64,000 nt of DNA from JAJPHU01 sp035553375 (GCA_035553375.1 DATNCY010000370.1:1-64000); one strand, 5' to 3'. Positions 15,589-23,021 are shown, counted from the first letter of the stretch. Notes: generated by a model from the sequence alone, not told the origin. Program-made: numbers and translations.

Positions 15589-17226
15589 ATGGCAGCTCTC
15601 GCCGTCCTGGAATCGTTGGCGGCTCGGCCTCTCGTTCGCCGTTTGACCGACGTGTTCATGGGCCGCTACGCCGCGCATCGAACGGCTCAACTCGATCATC
15701 GCTCTGCCGTGCGAACGCAACACCGAACCCTGCTGCGACTTGTCCGCTATGCACGCCGCACGCGCTTTGGCCAGGATCATGACTTCGGCGGCATCCGTAC
15801 CATCGCCGACTATCAACGTCGCGTGCCATTACGGACTTACGAGACCTTCTGGGAAGATTACTGGTCGAAACCGTTCCCCTTCCTTGAAGATGTGACTTGG
15901 CCGGGGATGATCCCCTATTTCGCCCTGTCCTCCGGCACGACGAGCGACGCCACCAAGTACGTTCCCCTATCCCGACAAATGCTTGCCTCGAACCAAAAAG
16001 CGGCACTGACGACGCTGTCGCTGTTTCTCTCAGCGCACCCCGGAACGCCACTGTTCACCGGGCGATTGTTCTTCCTCGGCGGCAGTACCGATCTCCGCGA
16101 TCTCGCGGCCAACGCCGCGTATCCCCCACCCTACCCTGTGTTGGCCGGAGATCTCAGCGGCATCACGGTGCGCGAAGCCTCTGCGTTGCTGCGGCCCTTT
16201 ACTTTTCCTCCCGAACAACTCGCCTTCGTAAAAGATTGGGACGAAAAAATACGTCTGTTCGCCGAACAGAGCGTGAATCTGCCCATTACGATGCTGAGCG
16301 GCGTCCCCGCTTGGCTGCTGGTGCTGTTCGATCGGCTCAAACAGATTACCGGCCACGAGCGCATCGCCGACATTTGGCCGGGCCTGCGTCTGGTGATCCA
16401 CGGCGGCACCAAGTTCGAGCCGTATCGCACGCTGTTTCAGACGCTCATCGGTAATCCCGGCGTGCGTTTCGCCGAAACCTATCCCGCCTCCGAGGGGTTT
16501 ATCGCCACCGAAGATCCTCGTCATAACCTGCTCCGTCTCCTTCCCGATCACAGCATCTTCTTCGAGTTCGTGCCCTGTGCGGATCTCGACGCGAAACATC
16601 CGGCGCGGCACACGGTCGCCGAAGTGATACCTGGTGTGCAATACGCTATCGTCCTCACTACTTGCGCTGGTCTCTGGAGTTATGTCCTAGGCGATACCAT
16701 CTGTTTCGAGCAGCGCGATCCGCCTTTGCTGCGCTTCACGGGACGAACGCGCTACTTTTTATCCGCTTTCGGCGAACACCTCATCAGCGAAGAGGTCGAG
16801 AAGGCCATCGCTTCCGCCGCGGCTGCCAGCAATATAGCGGTCCTCGATTTCCACGTCGGCCCGGTCTTCCCCGCCGCGCCCGGCCAACCGGGACGACATC
16901 GCTGGTTCGTCGAGTTCACCGAAACCATTTGTCCCGACACGCTCAGCCGGTTCGCGGTCGCGCTGGATGCGGCTCTCGGCCAGTTCAATGAGGACTATCT
17001 TGCGCATCGCGAGGGCAATTTGGTGATGCTGGCACCGGAAGTCTGCCCAGTGCCGCGCGGCGGTTTCGCCGAGTGGATGCGCTCGCGCGGCCGCCTTGGT
17101 GGACAGAATAAAGTGCCGCGCATGGATAACAGCGGTCAAATAACGGATCAACTGGCTCGCTTTTTCCGCTTTCCGCATTCCGCTATCCGCTTTCCGCATA
17201 CTCTGGGTTTGGCGGAAAGCGGATAG
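15589..17226 (+). CDS. GH3-family acyl-adenylating enzyme
   Basis: 545 aa. The ATP-binding motif SSGTTSDATKYVP lies at about residues 114-126 and YPASEGF at about 300. Later GLWSYVLGDT and RTRYFLSAFGEHLISEEVE match the GH3 (auxin-responsive) amidosynthetase family. Plant GH3 enzymes adenylate a carboxylic acid and join it to an amino acid; bacterial members are widespread but mostly untested. The final 20 or so residues (RFPHSAIRFPHTLG onward) are encoded by an inverted repeat and are probably a later addition. The gene is preceded by the alpha/beta hydrolase and followed by a ubiquitin-like operon with its own predicted promoter. Confidence 0.88.
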   Translation: MAALAVLESLAARPLVRRLTDVFMGRYAAHRTAQLDHRSAVRTQHRTLLRLVRYARRTRFGQDHDFGGIRTIADYQRRVPLRTYETFWEDYWSKPFPFLEDVTWPGMIPYFALSSGTTSDATKYVPLSRQMLASNQKAALTTLSLFLSAHPGTPLFTGRLFFLGGSTDLRDLAANAAYPPPYPVLAGDLSGITVREASALLRPFTFPPEQLAFVKDWDEKIRLFAEQSVNLPITMLSGVPAWLLVLFDRLKQITGHERIADIWPGLRLVIHGGTKFEPYRTLFQTLIGNPGVRFAETYPASEGFIATEDPRHNLLRLLPDHSIFFEFVPCADLDAKHPARHTVAEVIPGVQYAIVLTTCAGLWSYVLGDTICFEQRDPPLLRFTGRTRYFLSAFGEHLISEEVEKAIASAAAASNIAVLDFHVGPVFPAAPGQPGRHRWFVEFTETICPDTLSRFAVALDAALGQFNEDYLAHREGNLVMLAPEVCPVPRGGFAEWMRSRGRLGGQNKVPRMDNSGQITDQLARFFRFPHSAIRFPHTLGLAESG

Positions 17227-17243
17227 CGGAATGCGGATAGCGG
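17166..17243. repeat. 32-bp inverted repeat spanning the GH3 stop codon
   Basis: Arms at 17166-17197 and 17212-17243 match with one mismatch around a 14-nt loop. Each arm is itself built of short CCGCTTTCCGCAT-like units. The GH3 stop codon lies in the right arm. It is a candidate terminator separating GH3 from the next operon, followed at once by a strong promoter. Confidence 0.88.
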
Positions 17244-17246
17244 CTT

Positions 17247-17275
17247 TTGACTCAGCTGCGCTTGCTGGTTATGAT
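17247..17275 (+). promoter_or_regulatory. Strong predicted promoter of the ubiquitin-like operon
   Basis: TTGACT at 17247-17252 and TATGAT at 17270-17275 are separated by 17 nt. Both hexamers match the sigma70 consensus at five of six positions. The site starts 21 nt after the GH3 stop and would give a leader of about 120-130 nt before the JAMM protease start at 17406. Confidence 0.55.
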
Positions 17276-17405
17276 GATTAAGTGGAAGGGAGGAGGAACG
17301 GCCGTTCGGTTGGCCCACCATTTCAGGCCATGCCGCGACTCTCCCTTGCCGACGCGGGTCGGGACCGCCCCACCACAGCCGTCCGAAAAGGAGTGGACGC
17401 GGAAC

Positions 17406-18356
17406 ATGTTGCAGGTTCTGGTTGGCACGGCGACACGATGGCTCAACGATTTGCAACGCTCGTGGCATCGTTCTCGTCCTTCACGATCAGCCGCCGCAAC
17501 ATCGGTTCCCGTCACCTATGGGCCGCTCGAACGGGTGTTGCTGACCGATGGGGTCGGGCGGACTCTCTTCGAGGAATTCGCCGGTCATCGCTCGGAAGCA
17601 CGCGGCGATGAGGAAACGGGTTGGGTTTTGCTGGGGCTGCGAGAAGCGAATGAAGCCGTCGTGTTGGCCACATTGCCGGCCGGCGCGCAGCGCGATGCCA
17701 GCATCGCCCACGTTCGTTTCAATAGCAACGCCCAGGCACTGGGCAGCCGAATCATCCGGCAGACCGATCGCCGGCTGACCATCCTGGGGGTGGTGCATAC
17801 CCATCCGGGATCGCTGCGTCATCCCAGTGATGGCGACCTGCGCGGCGATGGGCAGTGGGTCGTGAACCTGCGCGGCAAGGAAGGCGTCTTTGGCATTGGC
17901 ACTGCCGACGGCGCGGAAGCAGCGGGCGCGTTGTTCGCCTATCAACCGCGTCCGCATGTGCAATGCCTGGACGGGCTGCGTTTCTCCTGGTACTCCCTGC
18001 GGCAAGGCGAAGCCGCGTATCGTCCGCTGCCTGTGGAACTGACAATTGGGCCGGATCTGGCACGTCCCTTGCATGCCATCTGGACTACGTTGGAGTTTCA
18101 CGCCGAACGCATTGATCGTCTTTACCGCCAGCAGACGAGGATGCGTTTCGAGGTTGTGTCGGATAAGTGGGGCACGGGATTGCTCCTCACGTTGCCTCTC
18201 GCCGAACCCGGCGATGCCATCCAGGTGCTGGTAAGGCCCAAGGAGGTACGATACTACCTCATTCGTCGGGGTGAATTGCTGGAGGTTCAGCATCATGACG
18301 ACTGCGTGGACCGAGGCGTTTACCTATTGCTCGCGGAGTTGGCGGCCCGAGCGTAA
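17406..18356 (+). CDS. JAMM/JAB-domain deconjugating protease (ubiquitin-like system)
   Basis: 316 aa from the ATG at 17406; AAGGAG lies rather far upstream (about 12 nt), but the upstream extension has no likely start. The JAMM zinc-protease motif is complete: a Glu in EETGWVLLG, then HTHPGSLRHPSDGD giving HxH-x7-S-x2-D near residues 130-143. The N-terminal 35 residues are basic and the C-terminal third is an additional unassigned domain (PVELTIGPDL to the end). JAMM proteases of prokaryotic ubiquitin-like operons remove or process the modifier. The next genes are a 60-aa protein, an E2-like and an E1-like protein in the same direction, which supports that role over the DNA-repair RadC-like JAB role. 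Confidence 0.88.
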   Translation: MLQVLVGTATRWLNDLQRSWHRSRPSRSAAATSVPVTYGPLERVLLTDGVGRTLFEEFAGHRSEARGDEETGWVLLGLREANEAVVLATLPAGAQRDASIAHVRFNSNAQALGSRIIRQTDRRLTILGVVHTHPGSLRHPSDGDLRGDGQWVVNLRGKEGVFGIGTADGAEAAGALFAYQPRPHVQCLDGLRFSWYSLRQGEAAYRPLPVELTIGPDLARPLHAIWTTLEFHAERIDRLYRQQTRMRFEVVSDKWGTGLLLTLPLAEPGDAIQVLVRPKEVRYYLIRRGELLEVQHHDDCVDRGVYLLLAELAARA

Positions 18357-18442
18357 GTGTGCATTGCCAGCGCGGGGCTGGCAGATTATCGAGAACCCCT
18401 CAGTTCGCTGAGGGGAGGGTTGATCTGGAAGGAGAATTGTCC

Positions 18443-18625
18443 ATGGACTTCCGTCCCCTGAACGACACCGAACGGCGGCAGCTGATTAACGCTCTGCGCG
18501 GCAACGCCGAAAGTGATCGCGCCATCCTCATGGACCGACGCGACACCAGCTTCCTCGGCACCGCCGACGAAGTGACCGACGAAGAGGTGATTTCCGCCAT
18601 CAAATCGGTCCCGTGCCACTACTAA
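18443..18625 (+). CDS. 60-aa protein of the ubiquitin-like operon, candidate modifier or target
   Basis: 60 aa. GGAG lies 8 nt before the ATG at 18443. The sequence is charged and looks mainly helical (NDTERRQLINALRG, then DEVTDEEVISAIKSV) and ends in PCHY. It is in the position where related operons carry the ubiquitin-like modifier. However, it is shorter than ubiquitin, shows no beta-grasp pattern and lacks a C-terminal GG. The JAMM protease could trim it, but no internal GG is present either. It could be an adaptor, the modified target, or a Pup-like short modifier of a new kind. I do not recognise a family. Confidence 0.7.
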   Translation: MDFRPLNDTERRQLINALRGNAESDRAILMDRRDTSFLGTADEVTDEEVISAIKSVPCHY

Positions 18626-18629
18626 GAAG

Positions 18630-18784
18630 AAATCCGAAATCCGAAACTCGAAATCCGAAAGAAATGCGAAAGCGAAAACAAAAAACCTGAAATGAGCAGG
18701 CCGTTTTAAGCTCTCGTCTTCTTTTGGATTTCGAGCTTTGGATTTCGCATTTCTTTCGGATTTCGAGTTTCGGATTTCGGATTT
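18630..18784. repeat. Perfect 42-bp inverted repeat between the 60-aa gene and E2
   Basis: Arms at 18630-18671 and 18743-18784 are identical in inverted orientation over 42 nt, with a 71-nt centre. Each arm consists of imperfect ATCCGAAA-type units. It begins 5 nt after the stop of the 60-aa gene and ends 4 nt before the ATG of the E2-like gene, where a ribosome-binding site would be expected. Confidence 0.93.
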
Positions 18785-18788
18785 GTTT

Positions 18789-19214
18789 ATGAGTCTTCTC
18801 GACAGCGAGGCCGGCAAGCGGCGCTTGCTCAGCGTCGAGGTGCCGGTCATTGAACGCTACAATGAAGGGCGTGAACCCGCCTTCCAGATTCGGCTCAGCC
18901 GGCTGGGCGGTACGCTCGTTCTGCGCTATTGTCTTAAGCCGTGCCACAATATTTATCAACTAGAGACACGTTTGGTTTCTAGTTATCCGACCGTGCCGCC
19001 GGAGACGCGCGTGTTGACGGCGCTGAAGCATTGTCCTCATCTGCTGGAAGGACAGACGTTGTGTTTGTGGCGGCAGGGCAGCACACGCGCGGCCAGCCGA
19101 TGGGATCCGGCCCGCTTCACCTGCATCTTCGCGATTCAGGCCGCCTGGCGCTGGCTGGCCTGTTACGAAGTGTGGCATGAAACCGGCGAATGGCCGTTGC
19201 CGGAAGCGAAATAA
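18789..19214 (+). CDS. E2-like ubiquitin-conjugating enzyme
   Basis: 141 aa from the ATG at 18789. The diagnostic E2 block is present: SSYPTVPPETRV at 64-75 matches the YPxxPPxV strand-loop, then HCPHLLEGQTLCLW matches the HPN-x-GxxCL active-site region, giving Cys92 as the likely thioester cysteine. The C-terminal half has many Trp (WDPARF, AAWRWLACYEVW, TGEWP), a pattern of prokaryotic E2-like families. The HPN Asn is not conserved (His-Cys-Pro-His). There is no normal ribosome-binding site because a repeat ends 4 nt before the ATG. Translation may depend on the hairpin or on an earlier in-frame start at 18738 inside the repeat. Confidence 0.85.
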   Translation: MSLLDSEAGKRRLLSVEVPVIERYNEGREPAFQIRLSRLGGTLVLRYCLKPCHNIYQLETRLVSSYPTVPPETRVLTALKHCPHLLEGQTLCLWRQGSTRAASRWDPARFTCIFAIQAAWRWLACYEVWHETGEWPLPEAK

Positions 19215-19218
19215 AATG

Positions 19219-19352
19219 ATTTCACCGCAGAGAACGCGGAGAACGCAGAGAAAAAACCAAAGAGAAAATGATAATCGGAAGTTGACAGCGGAATAGCGAG
19301 GTTTTCAATGTTTGTCTTTTCTCTGCGCTCTGCGCGTGTTCTGCGGTGAAAT
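19219..19352. repeat. 36-bp inverted repeat between E2 and E1
   Basis: Arms at 19219-19254 and 19317-19352 pair with four mismatches around a 62-nt centre. Arms contain repeated CGCAGAGAACGC-type units, unrelated to the repeat before the E2 gene. It starts 5 nt after the E2 stop and ends 30 nt before the E1 start. Confidence 0.85.
19282..19309 (+). promoter_or_regulatory. Possible internal promoter before E1
   Basis: A consensus TTGACA at 19282-19287 is followed after 16 nt by TTCAAT at 19304-19309, between the arms of the repeat. If used, it would let E1 and the 411-aa gene be transcribed apart from the rest. Confidence 0.3.
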
Positions 19353-19381
19353 GTTTGAATGGTTGGTTTGAGGAGCCAGGA

Positions 19382-20200
19382 ATGGCCCATATCATTCAAG
19401 TCGGCGCGGGCAGCGGGGGAATGCCGGTACTCGACATGGTGTGTCGCGATGCGCGGATAAACCGTGTCACACTCATTGAGCCGGATGTGTATAAACCGCA
19501 CAACGTCGAGCGGCATTTGTTTCCCTTGTCGGCCGTGGGCGAATCGAAAGCGATGCTGGCTCAGCGCTGGCTGATCGAGCGCCGGCCCGATCTTGCGGTG
19601 GATCTTCTGTTGTGCGATCTACGCGATCCTAGTCAGCAAGCCGCGATTGGATCGGCGATTGCTTCTGCGGACATTGGGATATGCGCGGCAGATAATGAGC
19701 CAACGAAATATCATTGGGATGCCCTGATGCGGCGGCATGAGAAACCGTGGACCCTCGGCGAAGTGCTTAGCGGCGGCATCGGTGGATTCGTGCATTGGTT
19801 CGTTCCCGGCGGGCCTTGCTATGGTTGCGTGGCCAGTCATCTACAGCGCTCCATTACGGTGGATAAAGCGCCGACGCCGGATTACTCTCAGCCGGGTGGT
19901 GCTGTTCACGAGACGACCATTCCCGCAAGCAAGGCGTCCATTCAAACCATCGCCTCTTTACACGCCCTGATTACGCTCGGTCTTCTCGATGCTCCTGCTT
20001 CGTATGCACCCGGCTTCACCAGCCTGTTGTTGACGTTGCAGCGAGTGCCCGATGTGTTCGAGGATGCGTTTCGGCCTTACCGTTTTTGTGTGCCGCGCGC
20101 GGCGGACTGCTTGATCTGCCAGGCGCGACCGACTCCTTCCTCGGTGGAGGATCTCGATGTGGCCCTGGATCAAGCTCTGGCGCGACTGGGCGATGCATGA
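19382..20200 (+). CDS. E1-like ThiF/MoeB-family adenylating enzyme
   Basis: 272 aa from the ATG at 19382 with GAGGAG 7 nt upstream. The nucleotide-binding loop GAGSGG is at 8-13. Asp35, Asn41 and Arg44 in IEPDVYKPHNVERH, Lys56 and Asp104 (CAADN) match the ATP and Mg residues of the E1 superfamily. Two CxxC pairs (C146/C149 and C243/C246) should bind a structural zinc. In the loop between them, where ThiF and MoeB keep a catalytic Cys, I see none (DYSQPGGAVHETTIP), so activation might stop at the adenylate or use another Cys. E1s of this type adenylate the C-terminus of a beta-grasp protein. It overlaps the next gene by 44 nt. Confidence 0.9.
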   Translation: MAHIIQVGAGSGGMPVLDMVCRDARINRVTLIEPDVYKPHNVERHLFPLSAVGESKAMLAQRWLIERRPDLAVDLLLCDLRDPSQQAAIGSAIASADIGICAADNEPTKYHWDALMRRHEKPWTLGEVLSGGIGGFVHWFVPGGPCYGCVASHLQRSITVDKAPTPDYSQPGGAVHETTIPASKASIQTIASLHALITLGLLDAPASYAPGFTSLLLTLQRVPDVFEDAFRPYRFCVPRAADCLICQARPTPSSVEDLDVALDQALARLGDA

Positions 20201-21392
20201 ACTCTGGCCGCTCTATCGCCTCGGCCCCCAGCCGCAGGCTATGCACTTCCGCTATGAAAAAGCGGGCCGGATCGTGGACGACCAGCCCATTCCCTGGAAT
20301 GCGGAGGCCGTTCTGGTCGAGGCGATGTTGCGCATTCCCAAAAACGGCATGCGCCGCAAGGCCGACTTCCAGCTGCGCGTTCCCGGCCAGGACATCGTTC
20401 CCGCCGAACAAATGCAGAGCGAAGCCGACGATCATCATCGCGTCCGCTTCCGTCTCACCCCTCCCGGCGAATCCGTAACCGTCGAGTTACTCTGCCGCGA
20501 CAAGGTACTTGGACAACTGGCGCTGCCGTTTTTGAGTAAAAGCGAGTTTCTGCAAAATCTACGTTTGCAGATGCCGACGTTATGTGTCCGCCTTGGCGAG
20601 CAGACGGTCGCCTGTCAGACGTTTGTTTCCAGCCAATGTCGCGGCTTACTCGCCAGTGCCGTATTGACCAGCCCAACCAGTCTCGTGCCGATGCTCGATC
20701 TCGAATTGCAAGTCGAGTTCCGCTGCGAGCGGAGCGGTTCGGTGAGCCGCGTTCCCGCCGCTCTGTGTAGTTCGCAGTTGGGTGGCCGGCAAGCACTCGT
20801 GACGGTGGTGCCGCGCCGTTATCCGCGCCGCATCGGCACCTGGTTGGCGACTTGGCTGCTGGGCGATCAACCGCTGGCCAGTCAGCGCGTGCGCGGCATC
20901 TCGCAGCGGCAATTTCAGCGCTCGCTGCGTATCTCTGATACGCGCTTCGTGGTCCAGGCCACGCCCGACACCGTTCGCTTGACGCGCCAAGTGCCGCCGT
21001 TGGAAACCGCCAAGCGCATTGGTCCTTGCTTTCTCGTGTCCAGCGGTGAACCCGGCATGGCCGGCCAGTGTAGTTTACAAATCACCGCTCAGGTTCCCGG
21101 AGCGATTACTCCCCCGTTATTGCTGGAGCAAGACGTGTTAATAACGGATGGTCCCACCATGGTCGCCCCCGGAACGCTCGACGCGGCCGACCTGGAGCAA
21201 GTCAGCGGATTCGAGTTGAGTATCCGTGGCCAATCGCTCGGCGTGCTATCGCTCTGCCCCGCGCCGACGGCGACATTCACCAGCGAAGGCGGTTTCAAGC
21301 CGCACCACGAATACACCTGGTCGGCGGCGGCCGAGGAAGAAATGAACGAACGGCTCAATCGCTTGCTGGAAGGACATGGCAAGATGGAGTGA
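20157..21392 (+). CDS. Unknown 411-aa protein, last gene of the ubiquitin-like operon
   Basis: 411 aa. The ATG at 20157 lies inside the E1 gene with GTGGAGGA 6 nt upstream, so its translation is tied to E1. It begins with a Trp-rich segment (MWPWIKLWRDWAMHELW). It then appears mostly beta-strand, with several similar-looking stretches such as VRFRLTPPGESVTVELL, MLDLELQVEFRCE and CSLQITAQVPG, perhaps two or three beta-sandwich domains. It ends in an acidic helix (AAAEEEMNERLNRLLEGH). No signal peptide, membrane helix, catalytic motif or known family was recognised. Fixed position and coupling make it a likely component: target, adaptor or a carrier of a divergent modifier domain. Confidence 0.8.
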   Translation: MWPWIKLWRDWAMHELWPLYRLGPQPQAMHFRYEKAGRIVDDQPIPWNAEAVLVEAMLRIPKNGMRRKADFQLRVPGQDIVPAEQMQSEADDHHRVRFRLTPPGESVTVELLCRDKVLGQLALPFLSKSEFLQNLRLQMPTLCVRLGEQTVACQTFVSSQCRGLLASAVLTSPTSLVPMLDLELQVEFRCERSGSVSRVPAALCSSQLGGRQALVTVVPRRYPRRIGTWLATWLLGDQPLASQRVRGISQRQFQRSLRISDTRFVVQATPDTVRLTRQVPPLETAKRIGPCFLVSSGEPGMAGQCSLQITAQVPGAITPPLLLEQDVLITDGPTMVAPGTLDAADLEQVSGFELSIRGQSLGVLSLCPAPTATFTSEGGFKPHHEYTWSAAAEEEMNERLNRLLEGHGKME

Positions 21393-21428
21393 GTGCCATC
21401 GAGTGTGGGCAATACAGAAGGGTAAAAT

Positions 21429-21794
21429 ATGCCACGAACGAGAAAGCCCAAACCGGTTCCGGCCTCGCCGCCCGAGTCGCAGTCGCTTGCCGTCAATGGT
21501 CCGACGGCCGAGGTACTGACGCTTGCCGAAGCGGCTTTGTACCTGCGTTTGTCCGAGTCGGACGTGATTGAGTTGGTTCGTTCGCAAGGTTTGCCAGGGC
21601 GCTTCACGGGTGGTGAATGGCGATTCCTCAAAGCCGCTATCCAGAAGTGGTTGAGTACCGCCTCGCCGATCACCCAATCGAGGAAGGAAGCCCAACTCGC
21701 CTTGGCCGGAAAATACAAGGACGATCCCGATCTAACCCGGATCTGTGAGGAAGCGTACCGACGACGTGGCCGGCCGATAACCGAGGATGACTGA
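21429..21794 (+). CDS. Excisionase-type HTH protein, probable antitoxin
   Basis: 121 aa. A MerR/excisionase-type helix-turn-helix is visible at about 30-80 (LTLAEAALYLRLSESDVIELV, then GEWRFLKAAIQKWL). The C-terminal tail (KDDPDLTRICEEAYRRRGRP) is like that of antitoxins paired with PIN-domain toxins. Its stop codon overlaps the start of the PIN toxin gene (TGATG), the usual coupling of such pairs. No strong ribosome-binding site is evident. It follows the 411-aa gene by 36 nt but is probably a separate unit. Confidence 0.75.
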   Translation: MPRTRKPKPVPASPPESQSLAVNGPTAEVLTLAEAALYLRLSESDVIELVRSQGLPGRFTGGEWRFLKAAIQKWLSTASPITQSRKEAQLALAGKYKDDPDLTRICEEAYRRRGRPITEDD

Positions 21795-22210
21795 TGTTCG
21801 TCCTCGACACCGACACGTTAACCCTCTTGCTCCTTGGTCATGCGCGTGTGACCGAACAGAGGAGTCGCGTCGAGGAAGAGGTCGCTATCACTGTAATCAC
21901 CCGTATCGAGGTTCTCCAGGGTCGGTTCGCCTCCGTACTGAAAGCGGAGGATGGTCAAAAACTCTTGTTGGCCCAGCAACGGCTTACGGAGAATGAATGA
22001 GATTTGGAACATTTCCTTGTCCTCCCCGTCGAGGTGGCATCGGTCGCGGAGTTCGACCGGCTTCGGCAGGACAAGAAGTTGAAGAGGATCGGCCGAGCCG
22101 ATCTGCTCATCGCCAGCATCGCCCTGGCGAACCGCGCGATACTGGCCAGCCGTAATCTGAAACATTTCCGTCAAGTGCCAGGCTTGCAGGTCGCGAACTG
22201 GACCAACTAA
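21794..22210 (+). pseudogene. PIN-domain (VapC-like) toxin with an in-frame TGA
   Basis: The N-terminal half starts MFVLDTDTLTLLLLGH, with the first PIN Asp, and runs to a TGA at 21998-22000. The same frame continues directly with DLEHFLVLPVEVASVAEFDRL and the C-terminal PIN motif IGRADLLIASIALA, ending in LKHFRQVPGL. A single CGA-to-TGA change would explain the stop, since an Arg at this place is natural. The toxin is therefore probably inactive while the antitoxin is intact. Read-through, or a sequencing error, are the alternatives. Confidence 0.8.
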
Positions 22211-22263
22211 CGAAGAAAACCTGCCGGAAGTACATAGCAAGATAGAATGAGCGTCCGCCCATA

Positions 22264-22292
22264 GCGCGAGCAAGGACATGGCTTGCTCGCGC
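22264..22292. terminator. Hairpin between convergent genes
   Basis: An 11-bp perfect stem GCGCGAGCAAG / CTTGCTCGCGC with a 7-nt loop lies between the broken toxin gene and the minus-strand DUF4870 gene. There is no T-run on either side, so a bidirectional terminator role is plausible but not certain. Confidence 0.55.
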
Positions 22293-22313
22293 CGCAAACG
22301 GACTTCAAATTGC

Positions 22314-23021
22314 TTACTTCATCACCTTAAATAACACGCGATATTCCGCCCATTCGCCCTTCTTCGCTTTCAATGCGACCATGATTTGCATGACGATCAC
22401 ATAGATCGCGAGAGCAAGGTAAAGGAGTCCAAACAGCCCATTGACGATCATGGCCACGGTCGAACCCATGAAACCTGCCACGATGCCCAGCACAGTGGAA
22501 AGAATTACCAGGCCGATGGACACCGCGAAGATATTGATGAGGAAGTTCAGCCAGGTCTTGCCATGATGGTCGATAAAGAGAGATTCCTTCCGCTTCGAGA
22601 TCCACATGATAAGGGAGATTAGCGTGCCGATGCCGCCGCAACAGGACAGGACAACGGGCAGCAGGTGAATCCACATCGCCGTGCCACGTTCCTTATCAGT
22701 CGAGGGGCCTCCCGGTGGCGGAGGACTGGCCGCTTCTTCGTTGTCTTCGACTTCGTCTTCATCAATACGCGGTTTCTTCTTGGGACGAGCCGGAACCTCA
22801 GCCTTGACGGGTTCCTCATCGTCAAATGGTTCGTCGTCGAGAACCGGCGGTGCAGGTTGTTTCACTGGTTTCTTGACGGCCGGGACCGGCGTCGTGGGTG
22901 CGGCGACGGCTTTGACCAAAACGGGTTTGGTGCAGCCTGGGCACTTGACCGTCTTGCCGATCAAGTTGTCGGGCGCTTTCAGTTTCGCTTTGCAGGCAGG
23001 ACAAACAACTGCGATGGGCAT
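22314..23021 (-). CDS. Zinc-ribbon DUF4870 membrane protein
   Basis: 235 aa from the ATG at 23021, with GTGAGG 6 nt upstream; a GTG 12 nt earlier is possible. The N-terminus is a zinc ribbon (CPACKAKL, then CPGCTKPV). Next comes a low-complexity Pro/Glu/Lys linker to about residue 110, then three to four membrane segments. FIDHHGKTWLNFLIN is the DUF4870 signature, often found next to the second helix. The final part is KKGEWAEYRVLFKVMK. The family is common but functionally uncharacterised. Confidence 0.85.
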   Translation of the reverse strand: MPIAVVCPACKAKLKAPDNLIGKTVKCPGCTKPVLVKAVAAPTTPVPAVKKPVKQPAPPVLDDEPFDDEEPVKAEVPARPKKKPRIDEDEVEDNEEAASPPPPGGPSTDKERGTAMWIHLLPVVLSCCGGIGTLISLIMWISKRKESLFIDHHGKTWLNFLINIFAVSIGLVILSTVLGIVAGFMGSTVAMIVNGLFGLLYLALAIYVIVMQIMVALKAKKGEWAEYRVLFKVMK

